A stretch of DNA of 53,720 nucleotides from Deltaproteobacteria bacterium (GTDB taxonomy: Bacteria; Desulfobacterota; GWC2-55-46; UBA9637). This document shows positions 24,882 to 35,455 of the stretch, one piece after another. How positions within the stretch are numbered: the stretch's first letter is position 1; every line of letters begins with the position of its first letter. The stretch lies in NCBI GenBank assembly GCA_016219285.1, contig JACRNJ010000041.1, forward strand, positions 1 to 53,720. The letters run 5' to 3'. The notes under the pieces are model-generated. The model was not told the origin of the DNA. It did not search any database and was given only the letters and a program-made list of their open reading frames with translations. The position numbers and the translations under genes are program-made.

Positions 24882-26079
24882 AGTTCAAGATGCAAGAGGC
24901 GAGAGGCAAGAGGCAAGCAAGGGTTTTTTGTCCTGCCGCTTGCTTCTTGTTTTTTGCCTCTGATAATTTGTAATTTGCAAGCAATATATTTGCTATCTCT
25001 CTTGCCGCATTCGGCCTTCCAAGCGCCTTTGCGTTTTGTTTTGTTTTTTGCAGCTCGTCACGATTTTTATAAAATTTCCTGATGGCATTTGCCAGCGCAT
25101 CTCCTATAATTTCATCCTGTCTTATCGCGATTGCTGCGCCTTTGCCTGCTAAATAGTTTGCATTCATCTCCTGGTGGTTATTTGCTGCAAAGGGGTAAGG
25201 GATAAGGATAGAGGCAAGCCCCAATGCGGTTATCTCCGCAATAGAGGTAGCTCCTGCCCTGCATATTACTAAATCTGCCAAAGAATATGCCTTAGCCATA
25301 TCATCTATAAATCTCACTACGTCGGCTTTGATGCCCTTTCTTGCATAAGTCTCCTTTACTGATGTATAATCTGCATCGCCTGTTTGGTGGATAATTTTAA
25401 TGGAGTCTCTTACGTCAGCCAGATATTCCATTGCATCTAAAAAGGCGGTATTTACTGCCTTTGCCCCCTGGCTTCCGCCGAAGATTAAAATGCTGAATTT
25501 GTTGGTGGGCATAGCCCACTCTACTCCTGTTTCTTTATCTTCTGACTTCTGACTTCTGACTTCTGACTTCTGTAGTATCTCTCTCCTCACAGGGTTTCCT
25601 GCCAGGATAACCCTTCCTACGGGAAAAAAATTTTTACTTTGTTCAAATGCCACAAAAACCTTGTTTGCAATCCTTCCAAGAATTCTGTTTGTTAAGCCTG
25701 GCACGGTATTCTGTTCAAGAATAGCTGCCCTTATTCTGAGAAGCCTTGCTGCCAGAATAAGAGGGCCTGATGAATAACCGCCTGTGCCTATAACAACATC
25801 TGGCTGGAAATGTTTAAGAATCTTTACAGCAAGGATAACTGCCTTTGCTGCCTTTAAACCTGCTGGTAATTTATTAAACCATCCCTTGTCTTTAAATCCC
25901 TCTATATCTAAAAGTTCCAGTGGGTAACCATATCTTGGAACGATGTCTTTCTCTATACCGGTGGTACTGCCTATAAATAGAATCTCGCATTCTTTATTCT
26001 TAGCTTTAAGCTCATCTGCCAATGCAAGGGCTGGAAATAAATGGCCTCCTGTGCCGCCGCCTGTCAATACAATTCTCAT
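24874..26079 (-). CDS. murG: UDP-GlcNAc--undecaprenyl-PP-MurNAc-pentapeptide GlcNAc transferase (MurG)
   Basis: Makes lipid II from lipid I at the inner membrane face. The glycine-rich [16 protein letters not shown] at the N-terminus, the G-loop [11 protein letters not shown] and C-terminal [12 protein letters not shown] are diagnostic. Two repeat-derived segments break the fold. A loop after NPVRREIL carries SEVRSQKSE from a heptamer array plus a GTGGGC palindrome. The C-terminal tail of about 30 residues comes from a second paired-arm element. At 401 residues it is longer than the usual 355-370, which the insertions account for. Confidence 0.96.
   Translation of the reverse strand: MRIVLTGGGTGGHLFPALALADELKAKNKECEILFIGSTTGIEKDIVPRYGYPLELLDIEGFKDKGWFNKLPAGLKAAKAVILAVKILKHFQPDVVIGTGGYSSGPLILAARLLRIRAAILEQNTVPGLTNRILGRIANKVFVAFEQSKNFFPVGRVILAGNPVRREILQKSEVRSQKSEDKETGVEWAMPTNKFSILIFGGSQGAKAVNTAFLDAMEYLADVRDSIKIIHQTGDADYTSVKETYARKGIKADVVRFIDDMAKAYSLADLVICRAGATSIAEITALGLASILIPYPFAANNHQEMNANYLAGKGAAIAIRQDEIIGDALANAIRKFYKNRDELQKTKQNAKALGRPNAAREIANILLANYKLSEAKNKKQAAGQKTLACLLPLASCILNYV
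24886..24962. repeat. Paired-arm heptamer element encoding the MurG C-terminal tail
   Basis: Left arm: CAAGATG, CAAGAGG, CGAGAGG, CAAGAGG, CAAGCAA (24886-24920). Right arm: CTTGCTT, CTTGTTT and a TTGCCTCTG end (about 24939-24962). Lies wholly within the murG frame. Confidence 0.85.
25501..25525. repeat. GTGGGC palindromic repeat inside murG
   Basis: On the minus strand the core is GTAGAGTGGGC-TA-TGCCCACCAA. A second copy, GTAGGGTGGGC-GC-TGCCCGCCAA, lies inside pyrK at 46004-46028. It forms part of the same inserted loop as the neighbouring heptamer array. Confidence 0.75.
25540..25574. repeat. Heptamer array TTCTGAC x4 inside murG
   Basis: Four perfect copies of TTCTGAC and a degenerate fifth, in frame, encode SEVRSQKSE on the minus strand. 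The same unit recurs at the murD N-terminus (28722-28749). Confidence 0.95.
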
Positions 26080-26108
26080 AAATTACCGCTATACGTGAAT
26101 AAATTGTC

Positions 26109-26171
26109 GATTTGAGATTTACGATTTACGATTTTTAAATCCGACATTCGAAAATAGACAATCGAAAATCT
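26109..26171. repeat. Paired-arm heptamer element between ftsW and murG
   Basis: Nine contiguous heptamers: GATTTGA, GATTTAC, GATTTAC, GATTTTT, then AAATCCG, ACATTCG, AAAATAG, ACAATCG, AAAATCT. A textbook copy of the four-plus-five architecture, 63 bp long. Confidence 0.95.
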
Positions 26172-27271
26172 TACGTTTCCCGGTTTCTCCATATATTCAC
26201 CAATATCCCCATGCCTGTCATATTTACTATAAGCGATGTCCCGCCGTAGCTTATAAATGGAAGGGTGAGTCCTTTTGTAGGTAAAAGAGCCAGCACAACT
26301 GCCATATTCACCGCTGCTTGAAGTACAATAAGCATTGTAATTCCTATAGCCAGATATTGGCCGAACAGGTCTGCTGCCTTGAAGCTAATCCTAATGCCTG
26401 AGACTAGAATTATCAGATAAAGTATAAGCAGCGCAGAAACCCCTATGAGGCCAAGCTCTTCTCCAATGACAGAGAGGATAAAATCCGTATGGGCCTCTGG
26501 CAGATAAAATAATTTCTGTTTTCCCTCACCGAGGCCAACGCCCCATATGCCGCCGGCGCCGAAGGCGATAAGAGACTGTACAAGCTGGAATCCAGCTCCA
26601 CCTGGATCCATCCATGGATCTAAAAAAACAAGCACCCGCTTCATTCTGTAATCAACCCTTGTAACCATTAAATATATAATGGGCATTGCAGCAAAAAATA
26701 TTGAAAAAAGGTATCTTAATCGGACACCTGCTATAAACATCATGATTATCGTAATTGCGCCTAAAGTCAGAGCTGTGCCGAAATCAGGTTCTTTCAAGAT
26801 AAAAAGCATAAAAAGTCCGCTCATGATGATTGGCGGTATAACACCTATAGAAAAGGTTTTTATCTTATCCTTTTTGGCTGCAAGGTAATATGCCAGATAT
26901 ATGACTACAGCAAGCTTGGCAGGTTCGGAAGGTTGAAATGTAAGATGCCCAAGCTTTATCCATCTTCGTGCTCCTCCTGCTTCGCTGCTTATGCTGTGGA
27001 CAAAGGTAAGTATTATGAGTGAGACGAGGCTTATAAAAATTATTAAATAAATCCATCTCTTATATAAGCGATACTCTACATTTGCGGCAATAAAAAACAG
27101 CAAAAAGCCCAGGGCAATAAACATGAGGTGCTTTTTTATAAAGAAATACTCGTTTCCGAACCTCTTCATTGCCATTATATAGCTGGTGGAATAGACCATG
27201 ACAAAACCTATTGCTACAAGAGCCATCATGGCAAGTATAAGGGGTTTATCTATTTCACTGGTTTTAATCAT
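26171..27271 (-). CDS. ftsW: Lipid II polymerase FtsW (SEDS family)
   Basis: Septal peptidoglycan glycosyltransferase working with FtsI. A multispanning membrane protein of 366 residues, about ten hydrophobic segments. SEDS signatures include GGARRWIKLGHLTFQPSEPAK, KEPDFGTAL, FGAGGIWGVGLGEGKQK, LPEAHTDFILSVIGEELG and KGLTLPFISYGGTS. Its place between murD and murG supports FtsW over RodA. Confidence 0.96.
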   Translation of the reverse strand: MIKTSEIDKPLILAMMALVAIGFVMVYSTSYIMAMKRFGNEYFFIKKHLMFIALGFLLFFIAANVEYRLYKRWIYLIIFISLVSLIILTFVHSISSEAGGARRWIKLGHLTFQPSEPAKLAVVIYLAYYLAAKKDKIKTFSIGVIPPIIMSGLFMLFILKEPDFGTALTLGAITIIMMFIAGVRLRYLFSIFFAAMPIIYLMVTRVDYRMKRVLVFLDPWMDPGGAGFQLVQSLIAFGAGGIWGVGLGEGKQKLFYLPEAHTDFILSVIGEELGLIGVSALLILYLIILVSGIRISFKAADLFGQYLAIGITMLIVLQAAVNMAVVLALLPTKGLTLPFISYGGTSLIVNMTGMGILVNIWRNRET

Positions 27272-27283
27272 ACCGATATTTTA

Positions 27284-27330
27284 GATTTACGAATTACGAT
27301 TTACGAATTAAAATCTAAAATCGTAAATCT
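27284..27330. repeat. Paired-arm heptamer element between murD and ftsW
   Basis: Left arm: GATTTAC, GAATTAC, GATTTAC, GAATTAA. Right arm: AAAATCT, AAAATCG, TAAATCT. Fills almost the whole gap. Confidence 0.9.
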
Positions 27331-27336
27331 TTGTAT

Positions 27337-28760
<1,424 letters not shown>

Positions 28761-28764
<4 letters not shown>

Positions 28765-29834
28765 CTCAATTTTAGTGTGCTTATTGCTATCAGCGAAAGT
28801 ATTATGGATATTATCCAGAATCTGACTATTATCTTAGGCTCTGGCAAACCGTTTAACTCAAAGTGATGGTGTATGGGGGCCATCTTAAATATCCTTTTGC
28901 CCCTGAGCTTGAACGACCCTACCTGAACTATCACCGACAGCGCTTCCACAACAAACACACCGCCCACAAGGACAAGCAGCATTTCATGTTTGGTAATGAC
29001 CGCCAGAGTTCCCAATACCCCTCCCAGAGACAGAGAGCCTACATCCCCCATAAAAACCTGGGCAGGGTAGCTATTGAACCAGAGAAAACCCAGACTTGCG
29101 CCAACCATTGCGCCTGCAAATATGGTCAGCTCGGCGGCCTTTGGCACATACATAATCTGGAGATATTGCGCTATCTTTATATTCCCAGTAAGATAGGTAA
29201 AAAGCATATAGGTTGCGGCAGCTATGGTTATAGGCCCGATGGCAAGACCGTCTAACCCGTCCGTGAGATTTACCGCATTTGATGCGCCCACAATCACCAG
29301 CACAACAAAAGGGATATAGAGCCACCCTAACGAGATGGTCGCATTCTTAAAAAACGGAACCGTGACAGATGTATTAAATTCTGTGAAGTAGAGGAACAGC
29401 GCCACGCCAAGGGCAATGATAAATTGTCCAAGAAACTTATATCTGGGCAAAAGCCCCCGGCTGTCCTTTTGCGCCATCTTTTTATAATCGTCTATAAAAC
29501 CTACTATGCCAAAACCAAGCGTAACTGCGGTCAAAAGCCAAACATATGGATTTTTCAGATTTGCCCAAAGCAATGTCGGGACAATTACGGCAAACAGGAT
29601 TATGATGCCGCCCATGGTCGGGGTGCCTTGTTTTATGAGATGGTTTTGCGGACCATCCTTTCTTATCACCTGACCTATCTGCATAAGAGAGAGTTTTTTT
29701 ATAATGTAAGGTCCGACTATGAAACTTAAGAGCAGGGCAGTTACAACAGCATAAATAGTCCTGAAGGTAATGTATTGAAATACATTAAATATAGTGTGAT
29801 ATTTATAAAGCGGATATAATAAGTGGTACAGCAT
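28761..29834 (-). CDS. mraY: Phospho-N-acetylmuramoyl-pentapeptide transferase (MraY)
   Basis: Integral membrane enzyme making lipid I from UDP-MurNAc-pentapeptide and undecaprenyl phosphate. About ten membrane helices in 357 residues. Active-site segments are [17 protein letters not shown] with the catalytic aspartates, [20 protein letters not shown] and the C-terminal [12 protein letters not shown]. Stop overlaps the murD start. Confidence 0.98.
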
Positions 29835-29846
29835 AACTACAGTTTT

Positions 29847-29923
29847 GAGTTGCAGGTTTCAAGTTGTAAGTTGGCGGCTTTATTTCTTAACTTGCAACTT
29901 GCAACTTGTATCTTGCAACTTTT
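29847..29923. repeat. Paired-arm heptamer element at the murF/mraY junction
   Basis: Left arm: GAGTTGC, AGGTTTC, AAGTTGT, AAGTTGG (29847-29874). Right arm: AACTTGC x2, AACTTGT, ATCTTGC, AACTTTT (29889-29923). The right arm encodes the MurF C-terminus (LQDTSCKLQVKK). Confidence 0.95.
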
Positions 29924-31376
29924 CTACTACCTCCTCCATCTTCATTCCCCTTGAGCCTTTGACTAGAATATTATCTCCTTGTTTTATTATACTGTTAAGT
30001 ATTTCAACCAGACCGCTTTTATCTGTTGCTTTGTGTATTGTATCAGCCGCCATTCCTGCATCTATTGCGCCGCTCATAAAATTATTGCTAAAATCACCGA
30101 TAGTAAAAAGCATATCTATCCCCATCTCATGCACCAGCCTGCCAATGTTTTTATGGCTGGCTATGGCTATGCTTCCTAATTCAAGCATATCGCCCAGAAC
30201 AGCAATTTTTCTCCCCTTCATATCTGCCAGGGTTTTTAAAGATGCCTCCATGGAAAGGGGATTGGCATTATATGTGTCATCAATTACTGTTATGCCATTT
30301 TCCAATATGACTATTTCCATCCTGCCGTGCATAGGCTCTGTAGAATACAGGCCATCTATTATTTCTTCTTTTGTTGCGCCAAGGGGAATGGTAGCTGCAA
30401 TAGCCGATGCAGCATTATAGAGATTATGCATACCTGCATATTTTAGCCTTACAGGGATTTCTTTTCCCATAACTAAAAAGGCGGCGGCTATGCCTCCTGA
30501 ATTTCTAACCCCTTGCCCTGTGCTTTTTACCTCTTTTAACATCACATCTGCCTTGGATTGCAGGCTAAAGGTAATTTTCTTCATCTTGATATTTTCTGCC
30601 ATATTTCTAAGCTGCGGATCATCAATATTTATTATGGCAGCGCCGTGAGTATCCATATTTTGGAAGAGTTCGCCTTTTGCGGATGCCACACCCTCTACGT
30701 TTCCGAGCGTGGCTGTATGCGCCTCACTGATATTTGTAAGAACAGCCACGTCTGGTTTGCATATTTGAGCAAGTTTTTTCATCTCTCCCTTTTCGCTTAT
30801 GCCGAGTTCCAATACGGCAGCCTTGTGAATGTTGTTAAGACGGAATATCGTGAGGGGGAGACCTATAAGGTTGTTTAGGTTCCCTTGAGTTTTTATAATG
30901 CTGCGCGAGGTTTTGAGTATAGCCGCTATCATTTCTTTTGTTGTTGTCTTTCCGCAGCTTCCGCTAACCGCAATCAGCGGAACAGGGTGCATCTCCCTCC
31001 AATATCGCGCAAGATTGCCAAGCGCAGAAAGCGTATCTTCAACTTGAACTATCCCAAATTGCGGGTTGGAATCGGAGAATCGGAGAATAGGAGAATCGGA
31101 GAAAATTTTTATCTCCCTTTCTCCCTTTCCCCCTTTCTCCGATTCTTTGGCTGCCGGTTCTTCACGTTGAACGATAACCCCCGCCGCCCCTTTTTTCAAT
31201 ACATCATTAACAAAACTATGGCCGTCAAATCTCGGACCTTTCAAGGCAAAGAAAAGCTCACCATTACTGATGTTCCTTGAGTCAGTTGAAACGCCGTTTA
31301 TACAGGCATTTTTATCGCCTTGTATTAAGCGGCCGCCAACTGCGTTTAAAACATCTTTTATTGTCAGTCTTATCAT
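29880..31376 (-). CDS. murF: UDP-N-acetylmuramoyl-tripeptide--D-alanyl-D-alanine ligase (MurF)
   Basis: Adds D-Ala-D-Ala to the tripeptide precursor. N-terminal domain with VSTDSRNISNGELFFAL, ATP loop GSCGKTTTKEM, NISEAHTATLGN, IDDTYNANPLSMEASL and AVLGDMLELG are typical. Within the N-terminal domain, between VIVQREEP and VQVEDTLSALG, an octamer-based paired-arm element inserts about 25 polar residues (KGEREIKIFSDSPILRFSDS). The C-terminal dozen residues are also repeat-derived. At 498 residues it is 40-50 longer than most MurF proteins. Confidence 0.97.
   Translation of the reverse strand: MIRLTIKDVLNAVGGRLIQGDKNACINGVSTDSRNISNGELFFALKGPRFDGHSFVNDVLKKGAAGVIVQREEPAAKESEKGGKGEREIKIFSDSPILRFSDSNPQFGIVQVEDTLSALGNLARYWREMHPVPLIAVSGSCGKTTTKEMIAAILKTSRSIIKTQGNLNNLIGLPLTIFRLNNIHKAAVLELGISEKGEMKKLAQICKPDVAVLTNISEAHTATLGNVEGVASAKGELFQNMDTHGAAIINIDDPQLRNMAENIKMKKITFSLQSKADVMLKEVKSTGQGVRNSGGIAAAFLVMGKEIPVRLKYAGMHNLYNAASAIAATIPLGATKEEIIDGLYSTEPMHGRMEIVILENGITVIDDTYNANPLSMEASLKTLADMKGRKIAVLGDMLELGSIAIASHKNIGRLVHEMGIDMLFTIGDFSNNFMSGAIDAGMAADTIHKATDKSGLVEILNSIIKQGDNILVKGSRGMKMEEVVEKLQDTSCKLQVKK
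31069..31145. repeat. Paired-arm octamer element inside murF
   Basis: Left arm: GAATCGGA x2, GAATAGGA, GAATCGGA (31069-31100). Right arm: CTCCCTTT x2, a C-rich variant, and CTCCGATTC (31113-31145). Same architecture as the heptamer elements but period 8; lies in frame. Confidence 0.9.
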
Positions 31377-31379
31377 GTT

Positions 31380-32921
31380 TTAGCCTGCTACCTTAAGGAT
31401 GTCTCTTTGTTCCATCGCCTTTCTTATCTCCTTTGTATCGTCAAAGGGAAACTTTTTGCTGCCAATTATCTGATAATCTTCGTGACCCTTGCCTGCAACA
31501 AGAATTATATCCTGAGGGGCTGCCATATTGACCGCTGTCTTGATCGCCTCTAACCTGTCTGGGATTACGGTATAACCCTTTGCAATTTCCGATTTTAGAT
31601 TTCTGATTTCCGATTTTAAATCGGAAATGCGCGGACAATCTTTGATACCGCTTTCAATCTCTTTTATAATTTCCATCGAATCTTCGCTTCGCGGATTGTC
31701 GGATGTAATTATTGTGAAATTGCTCAACCGTGTTGCAATTTCTCCCATAATAGGCCTCTTGCCCCTATCTCTATCACCGCCGCAGCCAAATATTGTAATC
31801 AGCCTCCCTTTTGTCAGCGGCCTCAAGGTATTGAGAGCCCGCTCCAGCGCATCGCCGGTATGGGCATAGTCAACAACTGCCTGAAAACCGTCATCAGAAA
31901 TAATCCTCTCAAGTCTGCCTGGAACTCTTTTAAGGTTTGTAATGCCCTGCTCTATAGCCTGCTTATCCAGTCCCAAACCAATGCCGACGCCAACCGCTGC
32001 CATGATATTTTGAAGATTGTACTCGCCTAAAAGAGGTGAAGAAATTTTTACAGAGCCGCTTGGTGTATTGAGGATTGCCTCTATACCCTTTTCAGAGAAT
32101 AATGTCTTTGCAGGCTGAATCTCTGTATCCTGTTTAAGGCTGTATCCGATAAATTTGCAATTTGCAATTTGAAATTTACAATGCAGCAACTTCTTCCCCC
32201 ACGGATCATCCATATTTATTACTGAGAAACCGCTTTCTTCTTTGGCTACAAAATCAGTAAATAGACGGGACTTGCTTTCAAAATATTCATCCATTGTTTT
32301 ATGATAATCCAGATGGTCTTGGGTAAGATTGGTAAATACACTGCCAATAAATCTTGAGCCGTCAACCCTTTTTTGCGCAAGACTATGCGAAGAAACCTCC
32401 ATGACACAGCAAGTGACATTGTTATCAACCATCTCTTTAAAAACCCTTTGCAGGTCAGGCGCCTCTGGCGTTGTATGCGGCGCATTAAATATTTTATCAG
32501 CGTAGCGATAATTAATTGTGCCCACAACTCCGGCATGAAAACCTGCAGCCCTAAAAATTGATTCCACAAGATAGGTAATAGTTGTCTTTCCATTTGTCCC
32601 TGTTACGCCAATAAGCGTCATTTTTTGCGACGGCTCTTCATAAAACAGAGAAGACAGCTTTGCCATTGCCTCTCTGGCATCAGGCACTACGACTTGCGTT
32701 ATGTTGGTATCTGCTGCCTTTTCCGCAAGGATAGCGGCCGCTCCGTGTTTTACCGCGTCATGGATAAAGTGAGCGCCGTCAAGGTGTACTCCTTTAATTG
32801 CAGCAAAGAGAAAATCTTTGCCAACCTGCCTTGAATCATAGGCAATGCCCTCTATAGGTATTTCAGGATTGCCAACAATACGCTTGCTGGGCAAATTTTT
32901 TATGAGTTCCGAAAGTTTCAT
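31380..32921 (-). CDS. murE: UDP-MurNAc-L-alanyl-D-glutamate--2,6-diaminopimelate ligase (MurE)
   Basis: Adds meso-diaminopimelate to the peptidoglycan precursor. GVTGTNGKTT at residues 105-114 is the ATP loop; NAPHTTPEAPDLQ and VMEVSSHSLAQKRV follow. The DNPR motif (TSDNPRSED) that selects meso-DAP over L-Lys is intact. Two in-frame heptamer arrays insert extra residues: HCKFQIANCKF in the central domain and ISDLKSEIRNLKSEI between the DNPR helix and GYTVIPDR. At 513 residues it is slightly long. It is separated from ftsI by 105 bp. Confidence 0.97.
   Translation of the reverse strand: MKLSELIKNLPSKRIVGNPEIPIEGIAYDSRQVGKDFLFAAIKGVHLDGAHFIHDAVKHGAAAILAEKAADTNITQVVVPDAREAMAKLSSLFYEEPSQKMTLIGVTGTNGKTTITYLVESIFRAAGFHAGVVGTINYRYADKIFNAPHTTPEAPDLQRVFKEMVDNNVTCCVMEVSSHSLAQKRVDGSRFIGSVFTNLTQDHLDYHKTMDEYFESKSRLFTDFVAKEESGFSVINMDDPWGKKLLHCKFQIANCKFIGYSLKQDTEIQPAKTLFSEKGIEAILNTPSGSVKISSPLLGEYNLQNIMAAVGVGIGLGLDKQAIEQGITNLKRVPGRLERIISDDGFQAVVDYAHTGDALERALNTLRPLTKGRLITIFGCGGDRDRGKRPIMGEIATRLSNFTIITSDNPRSEDSMEIIKEIESGIKDCPRISDLKSEIRNLKSEIAKGYTVIPDRLEAIKTAVNMAAPQDIILVAGKGHEDYQIIGSKKFPFDDTKEIRKAMEQRDILKVAG
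31587..31628. repeat. Heptamer array inside murE (C-terminal domain)
   Basis: Units TTCCGAT, TTTAGAT, TTCTGAT, TTCCGAT, TTTAAAT, CGGAAAT; the last is a short complementary arm. Encodes SDLKSEIRNLKSEI on the minus strand. Confidence 0.9.
32152..32179. repeat. Heptamer array inside murE (central domain)
   Basis: Units AATTTGC x2, AATTTGA, AATTTAC, in frame, encoding CKFQIANCKF. Confidence 0.9.
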
Positions 32922-33026
32922 ATTAAAAAATAAGTAAAGATATCTAAATAAAAAATTTGAAATTAAAACGATTTTACTTTTTAATTGCTTGTTTAGATAT
33001 TTCTATTGAGGCTGAAAATATTGTAT

Positions 33027-35012
33027 TCATTTAAACCACACCTCTGCCGCCTGTCCATGGTTAATCTTTTCACCTGGCAATGGCTTTTGATATACTGCCT
33101 TCCCGCTGCCCAATATTCTTACCTCGATCTGAACTTCCCTGGCTAGTCTAAGCACTGACCGCACTGTTCTAGCACTGAAATCGGGCATGTGAGAAAAATC
33201 CTTTCTTTCCCAATCCAAAGAATCCGGTTCTTTCTGTGTAATATATAATGATTTTGCAATCCTATCTTTTGGGTATCCAACTGCACCCTTCACCCTGGTG
33301 TTCCAATCTTGGGCCGTAGTCCCCATACCTCTTGGAAATACCCCAAGATATGCCAAACTCTGCGTGGCAACTTCCTTAAAAACAGGCGCAGCAATAGCGC
33401 CGCCGTAGAACTCGCCGGAAGGCTCATCAACTACAACAAGTATGGCAATCTCAGGATTATCTGCAGGAGCAAACCCTATAAACGAACTTACATATTTATC
33501 CGATGAATAACCTCCAACAGAAAAATCAGGCTTTTGGGCAGTGCCTGTTTTACCTGCAACTTCAAAACCATCTATTGCTGCCCTTACACCGGTTCCATCC
33601 GTTTTTGTTACCTCTCTTATAACGTTGGTTACTCTCCTTGCTGTTTCTTCAGATATGACCTTTCTTATCACAGAAGGCCTGAATTCCTCGATTGCATCGC
33701 CTTTTCCATTCAATATCCTCTTTATTACATACGGCCTCATAAGATAGCCATTGTTTGCAATTGCAGAAAATGCAGATAAGAGTTGTATCCCTGTTGTAGA
33801 CATGCCTTGGCCAAAGGATATGTTGCCTATAGTTACCTTAGACCATTCTTTTAAAAGAGGAACTGAACCGCCGACCTCTCCGGGAAGACCTACTCCTGTC
33901 TTGGCTCCGAAACCAAAATCTTTAATATATCTGTATAATCTTTCTTTTCCAAGCCTGTCGCCTGCTTTGGCAGCCCCGATATTGCTGGAGTATTTTATTA
34001 TTTGCGTAAGATTTAACCAACCGAATTTTTTAACATCATGAAATGTTCTGTCAGCTACACTATAATGACCATTTTCACAAAAAAACAGGTCATCGGCCCT
34101 GGCTGCGCCCTCCTCAAAAAGAGCGGCAAGGAGAAAAACCTTAAAGGTTGAGCCTGGCTCGAATGCGTCGGTAGTTGCCTTGTTGCGCCAGATATTTGGG
34201 CTCTTATATTCAAAGAAGATATCAGGGTTAAAATGCGGCGCATTGGCCATTGCAAGGATTTCTCCAGTCCTTGGAGCCATCACTATAACCATGCCGCCTT
34301 TGGCCTGGCTGTTTGCGACAACTTTAAAAAGCTCCTTCTCGGCGATATACTGAATAGTCTTATCTATGGTAAGAACTATATCTGAGCCTTTGGATGATTC
34401 CTGTCTTAAGCTGCCAAGCGAAATCTCATTGCCCAGAGCGTCTCTTTCTCTTATCAGGCGGGAAGATGTTCCTGCCATATATTCTTCATAGCCTAATTCA
34501 ACGCCCTCAAGGCCTTTTGAGTCTACTCCAACAAAACCAATAAGGTGGCTGGCAACCTGTGGATTAGGATAAAACCTCTTCCCCTCCTTAACAAACCCTA
34601 TTCCCTGTATGTTCAATTTTCTAACCTTTTCAGCCTTAGCAAAATCCAGTTGCCTTTTGACCCATACAAATGATTTCTTTGATGTAAATTTAGATTCCAA
34701 CTCCTTCCTGTCAATAGAAAGAGCGGCTGCAACAAGATTTGCTGATTTTCCAGCGTCATCTATCCTGAAAGGTTGTGCATAAATTGAATCAACCTCCATG
34801 CTGACAGCAAGTTCTTTCATTTCTCTATCATATATGCTGCCTCTCATTGGGATAATATTCATGGTCTTCAAATGTTGATTATCTGCCTTGGCCTTAAGCT
34901 TATCACGTTCTAAAACTTGAAGCTCTACGGTCTTAGCAAAAATTATTATAAATATAGAAACAAAAGATAATAAAATAATAATAACACGAAATTTTAGATA
35001 TGGGATAATCAT
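33027..35012 (-). CDS. ftsI: Peptidoglycan D,D-transpeptidase FtsI (PBP3) with PASTA domain
   Basis: Class B penicillin-binding protein cross-linking septal peptidoglycan. After a membrane helix at residues 7-27, the dimerisation domain includes RGSIYDRE. The transpeptidase domain carries STFK (nucleophile S288, K291), SSN at 342-344 and KTGTA from K488. A single C-terminal PASTA domain (MPDFSARTVRSVL onward) ends the protein; PASTA on FtsI is common in Desulfobacterota, Firmicutes and relatives. The frame opens at 35060, but 16 extra codons derive from a heptamer element; ATG at 35010-35012 has GGAG upstream and gives 661 residues. Confidence 0.96.
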   Translation of the reverse strand: MIIPYLKFRVIIILLSFVSIFIIIFAKTVELQVLERDKLKAKADNQHLKTMNIIPMRGSIYDREMKELAVSMEVDSIYAQPFRIDDAGKSANLVAAALSIDRKELESKFTSKKSFVWVKRQLDFAKAEKVRKLNIQGIGFVKEGKRFYPNPQVASHLIGFVGVDSKGLEGVELGYEEYMAGTSSRLIRERDALGNEISLGSLRQESSKGSDIVLTIDKTIQYIAEKELFKVVANSQAKGGMVIVMAPRTGEILAMANAPHFNPDIFFEYKSPNIWRNKATTDAFEPGSTFKVFLLAALFEEGAARADDLFFCENGHYSVADRTFHDVKKFGWLNLTQIIKYSSNIGAAKAGDRLGKERLYRYIKDFGFGAKTGVGLPGEVGGSVPLLKEWSKVTIGNISFGQGMSTTGIQLLSAFSAIANNGYLMRPYVIKRILNGKGDAIEEFRPSVIRKVISEETARRVTNVIREVTKTDGTGVRAAIDGFEVAGKTGTAQKPDFSVGGYSSDKYVSSFIGFAPADNPEIAILVVVDEPSGEFYGGAIAAPVFKEVATQSLAYLGVFPRGMGTTAQDWNTRVKGAVGYPKDRIAKSLYITQKEPDSLDWERKDFSHMPDFSARTVRSVLRLAREVQIEVRILGSGKAVYQKPLPGEKINHGQAAEVWFK

Positions 35013-35027
35013 TGTCGCTTCGCTCCA

Positions 35028-35112
35028 TTGAAAATGAAAATTGCAAATTTTAAATTGCAAATTGAAAAATCAAGATGTTTTTAATTTTGCAATCTGCAAT
35101 TTGTACTCTTCA
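35028..35112. repeat. Paired-arm heptamer element between ftsL and ftsI, with SD tail
   Basis: Units TGAAAAT, TGCAAAT, TTTAAAT, TGCAAAT, TGAAAAA (35035-35069), then complementary TTTTGCA, ATCTGCA, ATTTGTA units. On the ftsI side it ends in AATGGAGCGAAGC, matching the tails before ftsQ and the GNAT gene. Confidence 0.85.
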
Positions 35113-35116
35113 ATCT

Positions 35117-35455
35117 TCACTTTACAATTATTACCTGCTCTCTTTTTGGATAGACCAGCCCCAGCCTGCCTAAGGCAATAGCCTCTATCCTCTGAGGAGA
35201 TTTTAGCGAAAGGACTACAAGTTTAAGCCTTTGGGCATCAGCCATAAGCTCAACCCTTTCTTTATTTGCCTTTGCTATTTCATAACCAAGGCTTACAACA
35301 ATAAGCCTGCTCCAGAGATAAAAGAGTGTAAAAAGCAGGACAATTATAATAGTAGCAGCAGCTACAAAAAGAGGATAGCGGCCGGAGGATGCACGGCTCA
35401 TTTGCCGTGCTGTTGTCTTTGCAGAAAGTATGCTATTTGCTGCTGCACGGGACAT
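35117..35455 (-). CDS. ftsL: Cell division protein FtsL
   Basis: Small bitopic divisome protein of 112 residues. A basic N-terminus, one membrane helix at about residues 30-50 (LFVAAATIIIVLLFTLFYLW) and a periplasmic coiled-coil (VSLGYEIAKANKERVELMADAQRLKL) ending in a short C-terminal segment define it. It forms the FtsQLB complex, though ftsB is not in the window. The stop of rsmH abuts its start, as usual. Confidence 0.9.
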   Translation of the reverse strand: MSRAAANSILSAKTTARQMSRASSGRYPLFVAAATIIIVLLFTLFYLWSRLIVVSLGYEIAKANKERVELMADAQRLKLVVLSLKSPQRIEAIALGRLGLVYPKREQVIIVK